Under the pieces are notes generated by a model, which did not search any database, had not been told where the DNA came from, and saw only the letters and a program-made list of their open reading frames with translations. From contig NZ_JSYM01000002.1 of NCBI RefSeq assembly GCF_000812945.1, positions 62,001 to 126,000 of the forward strand: DNA of 64,000 nt, in the 5' to 3' direction. Below, in pieces: positions 8,620 through 18,953 of this stretch. Position 1 is the stretch's first letter; each line of letters begins with the position of its first letter. The position numbers and the translations under genes were made by a program. The stretch is from Flavobacterium sp. AED (GTDB lineage Bacteria; Bacteroidota; Bacteroidia; Flavobacteriales; Flavobacteriaceae).

Positions 8620-9498
8620 ATGAGCAATTTGAAAAATTTTTACAGAGAGATACCACCACTTTCTTCCGGAGATAGTTTTTTAGTTTTTGATAGGGTTAAA
8701 GATAATTTTGATTTTCCAGTACACTATCATCCTGAATTTGAACTCAATTTTATTCAAAATGGCAAAGGTGTAAAGCGGGTTGTGGGAGATAATATAGAAG
8801 AAATTGATGATGTAGAATTGGTATTGGTTGGTCCTAATTTGTACCACGGTTGGGAGCTAAATAAATGCACAAATGCACAAATTCACGAAATAACAACTCA
8901 ATTTCATAACGATTTATTTGATGAAGCCTTATTGTCAAGAAGATTGATGCATCCTATCAGAGATATGTTCAATCGATCTATTCATGGGATTTTATTTTCA
9001 AAAAAAATTACAGAAGAACTGGCACCACGGCTGATTAAAATTTCAAAATTGGACGGGATGGATTATTTTCTTGAGATTATTTCCATACTATATGATTTAG
9101 CTATTTCCAGAAATCAAAGGCTTTTGTCAACATTCACTGTTGATTATGATACGTTTGATGATTACGATAAAATGAAATTGGTTTATGAGTATGTGCAAAA
9201 AAACTTTGCTGAGAAAATAACATTAGAAGACGTTTCTAGTGTGGCGAGTATGACCAGTATTTCGTTTAACCGATTTATCAAAAAGAGAACTGGAAAAACC
9301 TTTGTTAATTATATAAATGATATCAGAATTGGGTATGCTGCCAGATGGTTGGTTGAAAAAGATTTGAGTATCTCGGAAATTGCCTTCAAATCCGGATTTA
9401 ATAATATTGCTAATTTTAATAGAAGTTTCAAGTCTATAAAAAAATGTACCCCAAGTCAATATAGAGAAGATTTTTCTGGCTTGAAAAGAATATTGTAA
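8620..9498 (+). CDS. AraC-family transcriptional regulator
   Basis: A protein of 292 residues when started at 8620; an in-frame ATG at 8548 would add 24 hydrophobic residues unlike the family, so the later start (MSNLKNFYREI) is preferred. The N-terminal half is a cupin-type sensing domain with HYHPEFELNFI typical of sugar-responsive AraC proteins. The last about 95 residues hold two helix-turn-helix motifs (ITLEDVSSVASMTSISFNRFIK and LSISEIAFKSGFNNIANFNRSFK). It is divergent from the mannan operon and upstream of the SusCD genes, so it probably controls both in response to a mannan-derived sugar. Most Bacteroidetes glycan loci use hybrid two-component or ECF regulators; an AraC regulator here suggests sensing of an intracellular sugar. 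Confidence 0.88.
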   Translation: MSNLKNFYREIPPLSSGDSFLVFDRVKDNFDFPVHYHPEFELNFIQNGKGVKRVVGDNIEEIDDVELVLVGPNLYHGWELNKCTNAQIHEITTQFHNDLFDEALLSRRLMHPIRDMFNRSIHGILFSKKITEELAPRLIKISKLDGMDYFLEIISILYDLAISRNQRLLSTFTVDYDTFDDYDKMKLVYEYVQKNFAEKITLEDVSSVASMTSISFNRFIKKRTGKTFVNYINDIRIGYAARWLVEKDLSISEIAFKSGFNNIANFNRSFKSIKKCTPSQYREDFSGLKRIL

Positions 9499-9951
9499 AC
9501 TACCTAAAGTTTATGATTCTTGTTTTTTCTTTTAAATTGATTTATAGATAATCTATTTGGATTGTTTATGGATTTTCTGCTTCTTGGAGTTGCTGTTGTT
9601 TCTTACGGATGTTTTTAGTTCTATGGTTTAAATTCCTTTCAGGAGCTTGTATTTGTATTTGTTTTATCGTAATTTTTTGTGAGAATAAATTGCGTTTTGT
9701 GTAATTTAAAGTTGTTATTTTTTATGAATTAATTGCTTATTGGGTAAAAAGTAAAAATATTATCATAAAATGACATAATACTATTAATTAGATGTTTGCA
9801 TCTGGTATAGATTTGTTGATTAGTAATGATTTCAATTAATAGGGTTAAAAATCCTTGTATTTTTTATAAAAACTTTCTTGATTCGGTTGAAAATTGAAAA
9901 AGAAAGGTTTATCAATCAACATCTAGTTGCAAACCAAATAGTAGTTTAATT
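9499..9951 (+). other. Intergenic region without gene
   Basis: These 453 AT-rich bases between the regulator and the FG-GAP protein hold no credible coding frame. The only local structure noticed is a small inverted repeat, AGATG-TTTG-CATCT (about 9790-9803), that could be a regulator site. A promoter for the next gene is expected, but no good TTG/TAnnTTTG pair was found. Confidence 0.5.
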
Positions 9952-12900
9952 ATGTTAAAACGAATTGTTGTTTTTTTATTATTTATTGTTTCTTTTTCCA
10001 ATTGCTCAAAGTTCAACAATGATGCTTTGTTTTCTAAACAAGAATCAGACGATACAGGAATTAAGTTTGTAAATAAAGTATTGAATGGCCCAAAAATGAA
10101 TCTGTTTAAATACAGAAATTTTTATAATGGGGGAGGAGTTGCAATTGGGGATATTAATAATGATGGATTGTCAGATGTCTATTTTACGTCTAATCAGGGT
10201 TCTAATAAATTATATCTCAATAAAGGAGACTTTAAATTTCAAGACATTTCTAAATCGGCTGGAATTGAAGGAACTAAATCTTGGTCAACAGGAGTTGTAA
10301 TGGTTGATATTAACGCAGATGGTTTACTGGATATTTATGTTTGTAATGCTGGGAATACCGAAAGTAAAAATCAAGAAAACGAGCTTTTTATCAATAATGG
10401 GAACCTTACTTTTACTGAAAAAGCTGCAGAATATAATCTGGCAAATACAGGAATAACTACGCATGCCGCTTTTTTTGATTATGATAAGGATGGAGATTTA
10501 GATTGCTATATTTTGAATAATAGTTTCATTCCTGTAAGTAGTTTGAATTATTCGAATAAAAGAGAATTACGCGACAAAGATTGGAATGTTCCTGAAGCTT
10601 TAAAAGGAGGAGGCGATAAATTGCTCCGTAATGATAACGGTAAATTTAACGACGTAAGTGAATCAGCCGGAATATATAGCAGTCTTATAGGATTTGGTTT
10701 AGGAGTAACCGTTGGGGATGTAAATGGAGATTTATACCCGGACATTTATATATCTAATGATTTTTTTGAGAGAGATTATTTATACATTAATAATAAAAAC
10801 GGGACTTTCACAGAACAAATACAAGATTGGGCAAGCCACACAAGCCAGTCTTCCATGGGTGCAGATATGGCGGATATTAATAATGATGGTAAAGCCGATA
10901 TATTTGTTACAGACATGCTTCCAGAAAATGATGAACGTACTAAAAACGTAACCAGTTTTGATAACTATGATTTGTTTTCCAGAAAGTTAAATCTAGATTT
11001 CTATTATCAATACATGCAAAACACATTGCAACTCAATAACGGAAACAATCAATTTAACGAAATTGCTCATTATGCGGGTGTTGCGAAAACCGATTGGAGT
11101 TGGGGAGCGTTACTGTTTGATATGGACAATGACGGATATAAAGATATTTTTGTAAGTAACGGGATTTACAATGATCTGACCAATCAAGATTTTATGGACT
11201 TTTTTGCGAATAGTTTTTTTCAAAAATTGGCAACATCAGGTAAAAAAGATGAGATGGAAATGATTATTGCTAAAATGCCTTCCACTCCAATCCCAAATTA
11301 TGCCTATAAAAATAATAAAAATATAACCTTTACAAATGAGGCGCAAAATTGGGGATTAGATACACCAAGTTTTTCAAATGGATCTGCTTATGGAGATCTT
11401 GACAATGATGGAGATTTAGATTTGATTGTCAATAATGTCAATATGGAAGCTTTTGTTTATAAAAATAATTCAGAAAAAAATCCAAAAAATCATTTTGTTA
11501 AAGTAAAATTAAAAGGAGATAATCAAAATAAATTTGCAATAGGAAGCGTGGTAGAATTATTTTCCGGGAAAGAAATAATAAGACAAGAATTAGTTCCGTC
11601 AAGAGGTTTTCAGTCGTCTGTAGATTATGCAATGACTTTTGGTATCGGTTCTAAGAAAATCGATTCTTTACGGGTAATTTGGCCAAACAGCAAATTTCAA
11701 ACTATAAAAAAGGTGGTTAATAACACTACTTATAATTTAAATGTTACTGATGCAAAATTAAATTATAGCTTGAAAAAACAGGAATCAAAACCGTTTTTTT
11801 CTGAAAAGAAAGCGACCTTTTTAGCGCATAAAGAAAATGATTATATCGATTTTGATTATGAAGGTTTAATTTCTAAAGAGCTTTCACAAGAAGGACCTAG
11901 TCTTGCTGTAGCAGACATTAATGGTGATGGTAATGATGATGTTTTTATTGGTGGGGCGAAAGGGCAGGCTGGAAAGATCTATTTGAATAATGGAAATGAT
12001 AATTATACAATTAGTGATCAAAAGGATATAGACAGCGATGCTAATTATGAAGATACTGCGGCTAGTTTTTTTGATGTTGACGGTGATGGAGACCAAGATT
12101 TATTCGTTGGTTCCGGTGGAAATGAAAAAGAGGACCAAGCAAATTATAAAAATCGATTGTATTTGAATAATGGGAAAGGAGTTTTTATAAAAAGTAAAAC
12201 AATTATTCCAACAGCCAATTCGAATGTCTCCGTAATAGCTCCAAATGATTTTGATAATGATGGTGATATAGATGTTTTTATAGGAAGCAGAAGTGTTCCA
12301 GGTATTTACGGTGTAGATCCAAAACAATTATTATTAGAGAATGATGGTAAAGGTAATTTTAGCAATGCTACAGATAAAAAAGTTTTCAAAGGGAATGAAT
12401 TAGGAATGATTGCGGATGCAGTTTGGGAAGATATTGATAATGATGGCAAAAAAGATTTAATTATTGTAGGTGATTGGATGGCACCAAAAATTTTAAAAAA
12501 TACGGGGAAACGATTGGTTGAATACAAATCTAATTTAACAGAATACTCCGGTTTTTGGAATGCAGTTAGTTGTGTAGATGTCAATAATGACGGCAAGAAA
12601 GATTTAATTCTGGGGAATAAAGGGATCAATACTTCTTATAAAGCATCCAATGCAAACCCGATGCGATTGTTTATTAATGATTTTGATGATAACGGAACTA
12701 TTGAGCAAGTAGCCACTCGATCGATTAATGGTAAAGATTTTCCAATCCATCTAAAAAAAGAAATAACAACTCAAATTCCAATGTTGAAAAAGAAAAATCT
12801 AAGCTATTTAGACTATTCAAAAAAGACATTTCAAGAATTATTTGCACCAGAAATCCTGAGTAAAACCATACAAAAAACCGCTACTATTCAGGAAAGTATA

Positions 12901-13260
12901 ATTGCAATTAATGCTGGAAATGGAATGTTTAAAGTGAAAGTTTTACCAAAAGAAGTTCAGTTTTCTTGTGTTAATACGATCTGTACTTTGGATGTAAATC
13001 ATGATGGAATTTTAGATATTATTCTAGGTGGCAATCAATATGAATTTAAACCACAATTTTCAAGATTAGATTCTAATTATGGAAGTATTCTTCTAGGTGC
13101 TAAAAATGGAATTTTTTCATGGTTGCCTTATAATAAATCAGGTTTCTTTGTCAAAGGAGAAGTGAAACATGTTAGGACAATAAAAAATAAAAACAATACT
13201 ATTTCTTTATTGGCTGTTATAAATGATAATATTCCTAAAATATTTAAACTTAATAAATAA
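9952..13260 (+). CDS. CRTAC1-like FG-GAP/VCBS repeat protein with ASPIC/UnbV domain
   Basis: A protein of 1102 residues with an N-terminal signal sequence ending in SFSNCSK, where C18 may be lipidated although the lipobox is imperfect. It contains many calcium-binding-type repeats of the form DINNDGLSDVYF, first at about residues 60-460 and again at about 650-900 and 1000-1050, predicting two beta-propellers. Between them (about 500-585) is an ASPIC/UnbV domain (FAIGSVVELFSGKEIIRQEL, then RGFQSSVDYAMTFGIG). Such proteins occur repeatedly next to SusC/SusD pairs in Bacteroidetes, but their role is not established. A surface glycan-binding or scaffold role is the most likely. It is in line with susC but separated by 747 bases. 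Confidence 0.85.
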   Translation: MLKRIVVFLLFIVSFSNCSKFNNDALFSKQESDDTGIKFVNKVLNGPKMNLFKYRNFYNGGGVAIGDINNDGLSDVYFTSNQGSNKLYLNKGDFKFQDISKSAGIEGTKSWSTGVVMVDINADGLLDIYVCNAGNTESKNQENELFINNGNLTFTEKAAEYNLANTGITTHAAFFDYDKDGDLDCYILNNSFIPVSSLNYSNKRELRDKDWNVPEALKGGGDKLLRNDNGKFNDVSESAGIYSSLIGFGLGVTVGDVNGDLYPDIYISNDFFERDYLYINNKNGTFTEQIQDWASHTSQSSMGADMADINNDGKADIFVTDMLPENDERTKNVTSFDNYDLFSRKLNLDFYYQYMQNTLQLNNGNNQFNEIAHYAGVAKTDWSWGALLFDMDNDGYKDIFVSNGIYNDLTNQDFMDFFANSFFQKLATSGKKDEMEMIIAKMPSTPIPNYAYKNNKNITFTNEAQNWGLDTPSFSNGSAYGDLDNDGDLDLIVNNVNMEAFVYKNNSEKNPKNHFVKVKLKGDNQNKFAIGSVVELFSGKEIIRQELVPSRGFQSSVDYAMTFGIGSKKIDSLRVIWPNSKFQTIKKVVNNTTYNLNVTDAKLNYSLKKQESKPFFSEKKATFLAHKENDYIDFDYEGLISKELSQEGPSLAVADINGDGNDDVFIGGAKGQAGKIYLNNGNDNYTISDQKDIDSDANYEDTAASFFDVDGDGDQDLFVGSGGNEKEDQANYKNRLYLNNGKGVFIKSKTIIPTANSNVSVIAPNDFDNDGDIDVFIGSRSVPGIYGVDPKQLLLENDGKGNFSNATDKKVFKGNELGMIADAVWEDIDNDGKKDLIIVGDWMAPKILKNTGKRLVEYKSNLTEYSGFWNAVSCVDVNNDGKKDLILGNKGINTSYKASNANPMRLFINDFDDNGTIEQVATRSINGKDFPIHLKKEITTQIPMLKKKNLSYLDYSKKTFQELFAPEILSKTIQKTATIQESIIAINAGNGMFKVKVLPKEVQFSCVNTICTLDVNHDGILDIILGGNQYEFKPQFSRLDSNYGSILLGAKNGIFSWLPYNKSGFFVKGEVKHVRTIKNKNNTISLLAVINDNIPKIFKLNK

Positions 13261-13649
13261 TTTTTAGAATAGAATTTGTTTTGCAGAAACTATATTGGTT
13301 AATAATAAACTTAGCGCTTTGAGGCAATAAATTTATTTTTGAGACTACTTAAGCTTTTATTTTGCCGCTAAAAAAACTGATCCTTTTTTTTCATAAATCA
13401 GTTAAATAATTACAGTCCCATCTTTTTTGTCTTGTTTTCTAAAAAAAGTACGATTTGGAATTACTAGGATTAGTTTCTTCGATTTTATTGATATTTCAGT
13501 ACAACTATTGCTATTTGAAATGAATTTCAATTTGTATGCACATGAAAATAGGAGTATTTCTAAAGCATAAAATATTTCTTTAAAACTATGTGTTTTGTTA
13601 CTATTTGGTCTTTAAAAATTAAAAAAGAATAAGTTTTTTTTAAACCGTA

Positions 13650-13706
13650 CAGGTATTTATAAAAAAGAATAGTTTTTTGAACTCTTTTTTTATTTATAAA
13701 TGCCTG
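13650..13706 (+). promoter_or_regulatory. Inverted repeat upstream of susC-like gene
   Basis: CAGGTATTTATAAA (13650-13663) pairs with TTTATAAATGCCTG (13693-13706) with one G-T type mismatch. The loop of 29 bases is A- and T-rich. It could be an operator, or a transcript hairpin ending the previous unit. It lies about 300 bases before the SusC start. There is no clean T-tract directly after it, which argues against a simple terminator. Confidence 0.35.
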
Positions 13707-13870
13707 GTTCAATTCTGTACAGTAAATTAATAAATCTTCGGTTAGTTGTTTTTAGAGGTAATGTTATGTTTTTCAGTTGCGTAAAAAAATAACTGATGGA
13801 TTATTTTAACAATGCTAAAATACTATTAACAAAAGATAATTTTGTATTAATCAAAGGTTTTCATTGTTAT

Positions 13871-13878
13871 TACATTTG
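13871..13878 (+). promoter_or_regulatory. Candidate -7 element for the SusC/SusD operon
   Basis: TACATTTG fits TAnnTTTG exactly. No TTG is found at the usual 17-21 base distance upstream. A second match, TAATTTTG at 13837-13844, is also without a good -33. Either would give a leader of 130-165 bases. The missing -33 fits activator-dependent control but leaves the call weak. Confidence 0.35.
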
Positions 13879-14007
13879 AAAATCTGTTTTTATATCTATT
13901 TAAAAATATATTATGTATAAAAAAAGAATAAATTTTTTACCAAAAGTATATTTAGAAGACTATTAACAAACTAATCAATTAACCATTTAACAAACTAAAA
14001 ATTAATT

Positions 14008-17000
14008 ATGAAAAACTATTTATTTAGAAATTTACTCCTATTTGGAGCTTTTATGATTTGCGGTTTCATTCAGGCCCAAAGTGTTTCAGGTACAGTATCG
14101 GATGTTAGCGGTAATTTACCAGGGGTAAACGTTTTGGTGAAAGGAACAACTAATGGAACTTCAACAGATTTGGATGGGAAATTCAAGTTGAATAACGTTA
14201 CAAATAATGATATTTTAATCTTTTCGTATCTTGGTTATGTTTCCCAAGAAATAAAAGTTGCAGGAAAATCAATCATTAATTTAAAACTTCAATCAAGTTC
14301 AGCAAATTTAGATGAAGTTGTTGTCGTAGCTTATGGTTCAAGTAGAAAGAAAGACTTGACTGGAGCCGTTTCATCAGTAAGTGCAGAGAAATTAAATGCA
14401 ATCCCAGTTTCTTCGATAGATCAAGCTTTGCAAGGAAAAGTGTCTGGAGTTCAGGTGACTAATAATTCAGGAGCTCCTGGTTCTTCGATGCAGGTTAATA
14501 TCCGTGGTGTGGGTACTTTTGGTAAAACTACACCTTTGTATATTGTTGATGGTTTTCCAACTACTGATATTTCGTATCTAAATGCTAATGATGTACAATC
14601 ATTAACTGTTTTGAAAGATGCCTCTGCCTCTGCATTGTATGGTATGAGAGCCAGTAATGGTGTTGTGATTATTGAAACTAAAAGTGGTAAAAAAGGCGCT
14701 ATTACGGTTGATGTTAATTCATGGATGAGTTCAAATACAGTTCCTAAAAAAATCCAATTATTAAATGTTAACGAATTTGCAGCATTTGCTAAAGAAATTA
14801 AAGGTACAGCCTTAAAAGATTCTTATTTACCGGAATGGGATAATCCAAGTGCATTAACTAATGTAGATTGGCAAGATGCTACATTTAGAACTGCTATACG
14901 TTCTGGGCATAACATAAGCATCAGAGGTGGAAATGAAATGTCAAAATTAGCTTTTACAACTGGAGTATTAAATGAAGAGGGTACGGTAATTGGTTCTTCT
15001 TCAAAAAGATATAATGTTGGGATGAAAGGGGATTTTACGATTTCTGACAAATTCAGAGCTAAATCCAGTTTGAAATACGGATATCAAGAAACGTACCAAC
15101 CATTAGGTCCTGGTTATTTTGGATTATCTCAAATGTATACAAACGTTCCTTATTTATCAAACACTACTGGAACTAATTTACCTGTTAGTAATGGTTTATA
15201 TGGAGCATTTCCAGATGCTGATGCAACTTCAACCAGTACAAATTATATTGCACAGGCGTTAGAGCAATCAAATAACAATGGTAGAAACACATTTCAAGGA
15301 AGTTTAGGATTAGAATATGATATATTGAAAGGTCTTGTTGCTAAAACGAATCTTGGTTTTACAACTAGAAATTATGCAGGATCTTCATTTCTTCCAAAAT
15401 ATAAAAGATCTGTTATAAATAATGACCAACGTGACAAAGCGATATATAATGTAAGCCAAAATACTTCAAAGGAATGGTTAGCGGAAGCATTTTTAGAATA
15501 TACTAAAACATTCAACAAGCACAAGTTTTCTGTGTTGACTGGTTATACTGCGCAAAAAGAGGCTGCTTCTATAGTGTCAGCTAGAGGACTTGGTTTCTTA
15601 ACCAATAACATTAGAGATTTGTCACAAGCACAAACAGTAGATAGCAATCAAGGGTATTCTTCAACGCAAACTTTAGTAGGAGCATTGGCACGATTAAACT
15701 ATAATTATGATAGCAAGTATTATATTACAGGTACTTGGAGAAACGATGGAATTGGAAATCGTTTTGTTATAGAAAATTCAAGAGCTAATTTCTTTTCTGC
15801 TGCCGGAGGTTGGAATATTGATGAAGAAGCATTTATGGATGGAAGTGTTTTTAATGTATTAAAATTACGCGCTTCTTGGGGACAAACTGGTAATGCATTG
15901 GGTGTTTCTCCTTTTCAATATCTTGCTAATTACAGCAATGGAACAAGCGGAACAGATGATTCAGGATATATTTTGGGTGATTCACCGTACTTGTCTTCAG
16001 GTTTGACTCCTGATAATACACAGAATAAAAGTTTAACATGGGAAAAACAAGTTCAAACGAACGTAGGTTTTGAAGGAGAATTGTTTAATAATAGCCTTTA
16101 TTTTACTGTTGATTACTTCGTTAAAAAATCGTCTGATTTCTTGTTTAACAAAGTTACTCCAGCTCAAAGCGGATTTTCTACAGGAGCTGTAAATGCAGGT
16201 CAAATTTCAAATAAAGGTTTGGAGCTTTTAGTTGGATATAGAAAAACTAAAGGAGAGTTTACATGGGATGCTTCTGTGAATCTAACGACAATCAAAAATA
16301 ATATCGATAAACTAGCGGATGAGAATACCAAGTTTGTTTTATTGGAAGAAAACTTTATACCAACTTGGGCAACTAACTGGAAAGATGTTACAAGATCTTA
16401 TGTTGGGGGTAATGTAGGTACTTTCTATGGTTACAAAGCGGATGGAATTTTCCAAACACAAGGAGAAATTGATGCTCTTAATGCAAATGCTCCAGGTGGT
16501 GCATATCAAAATCCAAAAACATCTCCTGGAGATAGAAAATTTAAAGATTTGAATGGAGACGGTAGAATCACTGATGCAGATAGAACTGTTATTGGTAGTC
16601 CAATACCAAAAGTTTTTGGGAACTTTAACTTTAATGCTAAATATAAATCTTTTGATTTAGGGATAGATATTTATGGAACTTTTGGAAATGATATCTTGAA
16701 TTATTCAAGAGTTGAACAAGAGACTGCAGGTGGTTTTAATTTAGGTCAAACCTACACAAACGTTAGTAAAGATTACTATAACAACCGTTGGACTGTTGCA
16801 AATCCTTCTAATGAATATGCAAGAGCAATTGTTGATGATGTAGATACTAAAAACAATAGAGTGTCTGACCACTTTGTTGAAGATGGTTCTTATGTAAGAT
16901 TAAGAAATGTGAAATTTGGTTACACATTCCCTTCTTCAATGATTAAAACGATTGGGATGACGAATTTAAATGTTTTTGTAAGTGCTCAAAACTTACTTAC

Positions 17001-17154
17001 CATTACAAAATATAGTGGTATTGACCCAGAAGTAGGACAACTTGGATCTAATATAGATGGAAAAACACTTGATACTGTTCAAGCAACAGGAATTGATATA
17101 GGAGCTTATCCAGTTTCTAAATCTCTAACCGTTGGAGTTAATTTACAATTTTAA
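14008..17154 (+). CDS. SusC/RagA-family TonB-dependent outer-membrane transporter
   Basis: A 1048-residue protein with signal peptide to about residue 23 (IQAQ). Next is a carboxypeptidase-regulatory-like domain (SVSGTVSDVSGNLPGVNVLVKGTTNGTST, split here only by description, about 25-105), then the TonB plug with DEVVVVAYGSSRKKDLTGAV and LYIVDGFP, and a C-terminal 22-strand barrel ending in VGVNLQF. It imports large oligosaccharides across the outer membrane with TonB energy and works with the SusD lipoprotein encoded 14 bases downstream. The locus points to mannan or galactomannan fragments as ligand; this is inference from neighbouring enzymes. Confidence 0.95.
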   Translation: MKNYLFRNLLLFGAFMICGFIQAQSVSGTVSDVSGNLPGVNVLVKGTTNGTSTDLDGKFKLNNVTNNDILIFSYLGYVSQEIKVAGKSIINLKLQSSSANLDEVVVVAYGSSRKKDLTGAVSSVSAEKLNAIPVSSIDQALQGKVSGVQVTNNSGAPGSSMQVNIRGVGTFGKTTPLYIVDGFPTTDISYLNANDVQSLTVLKDASASALYGMRASNGVVIIETKSGKKGAITVDVNSWMSSNTVPKKIQLLNVNEFAAFAKEIKGTALKDSYLPEWDNPSALTNVDWQDATFRTAIRSGHNISIRGGNEMSKLAFTTGVLNEEGTVIGSSSKRYNVGMKGDFTISDKFRAKSSLKYGYQETYQPLGPGYFGLSQMYTNVPYLSNTTGTNLPVSNGLYGAFPDADATSTSTNYIAQALEQSNNNGRNTFQGSLGLEYDILKGLVAKTNLGFTTRNYAGSSFLPKYKRSVINNDQRDKAIYNVSQNTSKEWLAEAFLEYTKTFNKHKFSVLTGYTAQKEAASIVSARGLGFLTNNIRDLSQAQTVDSNQGYSSTQTLVGALARLNYNYDSKYYITGTWRNDGIGNRFVIENSRANFFSAAGGWNIDEEAFMDGSVFNVLKLRASWGQTGNALGVSPFQYLANYSNGTSGTDDSGYILGDSPYLSSGLTPDNTQNKSLTWEKQVQTNVGFEGELFNNSLYFTVDYFVKKSSDFLFNKVTPAQSGFSTGAVNAGQISNKGLELLVGYRKTKGEFTWDASVNLTTIKNNIDKLADENTKFVLLEENFIPTWATNWKDVTRSYVGGNVGTFYGYKADGIFQTQGEIDALNANAPGGAYQNPKTSPGDRKFKDLNGDGRITDADRTVIGSPIPKVFGNFNFNAKYKSFDLGIDIYGTFGNDILNYSRVEQETAGGFNLGQTYTNVSKDYYNNRWTVANPSNEYARAIVDDVDTKNNRVSDHFVEDGSYVRLRNVKFGYTFPSSMIKTIGMTNLNVFVSAQNLLTITKYSGIDPEVGQLGSNIDGKTLDTVQATGIDIGAYPVSKSLTVGVNLQF

Positions 17155-17168
17155 TAATATTATTAGTC

Positions 17169-18731
17169 ATGAATAAAAAATCATATAAAATAAATCTTTT
17201 AAAAATTACTGCAGGATTTGCAATATTGATAGCAATTGGCTGTTCTAACGAATTTTTACAAGATAAAAATACTAAAGGGATTACTGACGAAGTTGTTTTT
17301 GGGAGTGATCTTACTGCAACTGCAGCAATAAGTGGGATTTATGATGTCTTGCAATCAGATTCTGACGGTAGAGAATACGATACAAAATCACTATTTGTAC
17401 CTGCAAATTATACGACCCAAGATTATGAAGATTCTGGTGCGGATACTGAATTTAAAACCTACAATATAGGTACTGATTCCGGACGATTTAATAACCTATG
17501 GATTATAAATTACAAAGGTATTGGAAGAGCTAATATTGCTTTACAAAAATTACCAAAATCTATTGAAAGCGGTTCAATTAGTAAAGATTTAGGAAATAGA
17601 CTTATTGCGGAAAGTAAATTTCTTCGTGGTTTGTTGTACACTATGTTAGCACAAAATTTTGGAGGAGTACCAGTTGTGGTAAATCCGTCTGGTGGTGATG
17701 TTGCAGTAGATGATTATGCTCCTAGAAATACACAGGATGAGACATTTGCTCAAGTAGCTGCTGATATGGAAGCTGCAATTCCAAATTTACCTTGGAGTTA
17801 TGGTCCGGAAGATAAAGGTAGAGCGACTAAAGCTACAGCATACCATTATTTAGGAAATGCTTATATGTGGATGAAACAATACGATAAAGCTGCAAAAGCA
17901 TTTGAAGCTCTTGATGGTCATGCACAATTAGAGGCAGATTTTTTAAACGTTCATGCTGCTGCAAATAGAAATGGGAAAGAATCCTTATTTGAAATTCAGT
18001 TTTATGATAAAGCATCGGATATGGGTTGGGGACGTAATGATAACGTTACTGCTTTGCAATCGTTCTGTATGCCAAATGAAATTAGTGGTTGGGGAGGTTA
18101 TATTAACGCTACCAAAGTACTTTATGATTCTTTTGAATCTGGTGATAAAAGAAAATTTGCAACTGTAATTGGTCCTGGAGATGTACATCCAGATCCATTA
18201 TGCCAAATAAAAGATTTTCCAAATAACAATATTTATACTGATGCTCCCGCAAATACAATAAAAATGAACACTGCCGGTACAGTTGCAAAACCTTGGACTG
18301 CTGTAAGTAATGCAGGTTATTTTTGTGTGAAAACATGGAGAGATCCAGCGTTAACAGGAAATGGAAATGGAAAAATATTTGGTGGTCAAAATCTTATTCT
18401 GGCTCGTTACGGAGAATCATTGATAAGTCTAGCAGAATGTTATTTGAATTTAGGTAAAACTGCGGAAGCGATTACAACTATAAACAAGATTAGAACCAGA
18501 GCTGGTTTAGCTTCTCTTACTGCTATTACAACGACAAACATATTGGATGAATACCGTCATGAAATGGCTGGAGAATTTACACTTTGGTATTTGTATAGAA
18601 GATCTGGAAAGGCCACTGAATATATCAAATTGAGACATAACATTACAATACCGGCTGGTAGAGAATTGATGCCATTGCCAAAATCACAAATTGATGCAAA
18701 TCCAAATTTGGTACAAAATACTAGTTACTAA
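17169..18731 (+). CDS. SusD/RagB-family surface glycan-binding lipoprotein
   Basis: A 520-residue protein with a lipoprotein signal ending at IAIGC (C25). The start NEFLQDKNTKGITDEVVFGS, the mid-region with TPR-like helices (AYHYLGNAYMWMKQYDKAAKAFEAL, about 220-245) and the end (RGRELMPLPKSQIDANPNLVQN-type, here AGRELMPLPKSQID) are characteristic of the RagB/SusD family. It caps the SusC barrel and binds the incoming glycan. Spacing of 14 bases to susC shows one transcript. A clear terminator follows at 18745. Confidence 0.95.
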   Translation: MNKKSYKINLLKITAGFAILIAIGCSNEFLQDKNTKGITDEVVFGSDLTATAAISGIYDVLQSDSDGREYDTKSLFVPANYTTQDYEDSGADTEFKTYNIGTDSGRFNNLWIINYKGIGRANIALQKLPKSIESGSISKDLGNRLIAESKFLRGLLYTMLAQNFGGVPVVVNPSGGDVAVDDYAPRNTQDETFAQVAADMEAAIPNLPWSYGPEDKGRATKATAYHYLGNAYMWMKQYDKAAKAFEALDGHAQLEADFLNVHAAANRNGKESLFEIQFYDKASDMGWGRNDNVTALQSFCMPNEISGWGGYINATKVLYDSFESGDKRKFATVIGPGDVHPDPLCQIKDFPNNNIYTDAPANTIKMNTAGTVAKPWTAVSNAGYFCVKTWRDPALTGNGNGKIFGGQNLILARYGESLISLAECYLNLGKTAEAITTINKIRTRAGLASLTAITTTNILDEYRHEMAGEFTLWYLYRRSGKATEYIKLRHNITIPAGRELMPLPKSQIDANPNLVQNTSY

Positions 18732-18744
18732 ATATTTTTTAGGG

Positions 18745-18776
18745 ATAGGCTGTTTCATAAAGACAGCCTATTTTAT
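18745..18776 (+). terminator. Rho-independent terminator after susD-like gene
   Basis: ATAGGCTGT pairs perfectly with ACAGCCTAT (18745-18753 and 18763-18771) around a 9-base loop, followed by TTTTA. It lies 14 bases after the SusD stop codon and ends the SusC/SusD transcript. Confidence 0.85.
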
Positions 18777-18953
18777 AAGTTGAATTAATACAGTTTATCC
18801 CCTTTTGTACAATTGAGAAAAGCAACGACAGTTTTTCATTGAATGAATTTGTGATTCAATAATTGGATTATAACATGAATTCATTCTTAAAAGCATATGT
18901 ATTCGGGATACATTAGAATAAAATAATTTGTTTTTTTGAGTTTGTTTTAAAAG

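Larger units (their letters stand above)
13261..14007 (+). other. Long intergenic leader before the SusC gene
   Basis: 747 AT-rich bases without a credible gene. It contains an inverted repeat at 13650-13706 and a candidate -7 element at 13871-13878, described separately. The rest shows only homopolymer A and T tracts. The length suggests a regulated long leader for the SusC/SusD genes. Confidence 0.5.
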
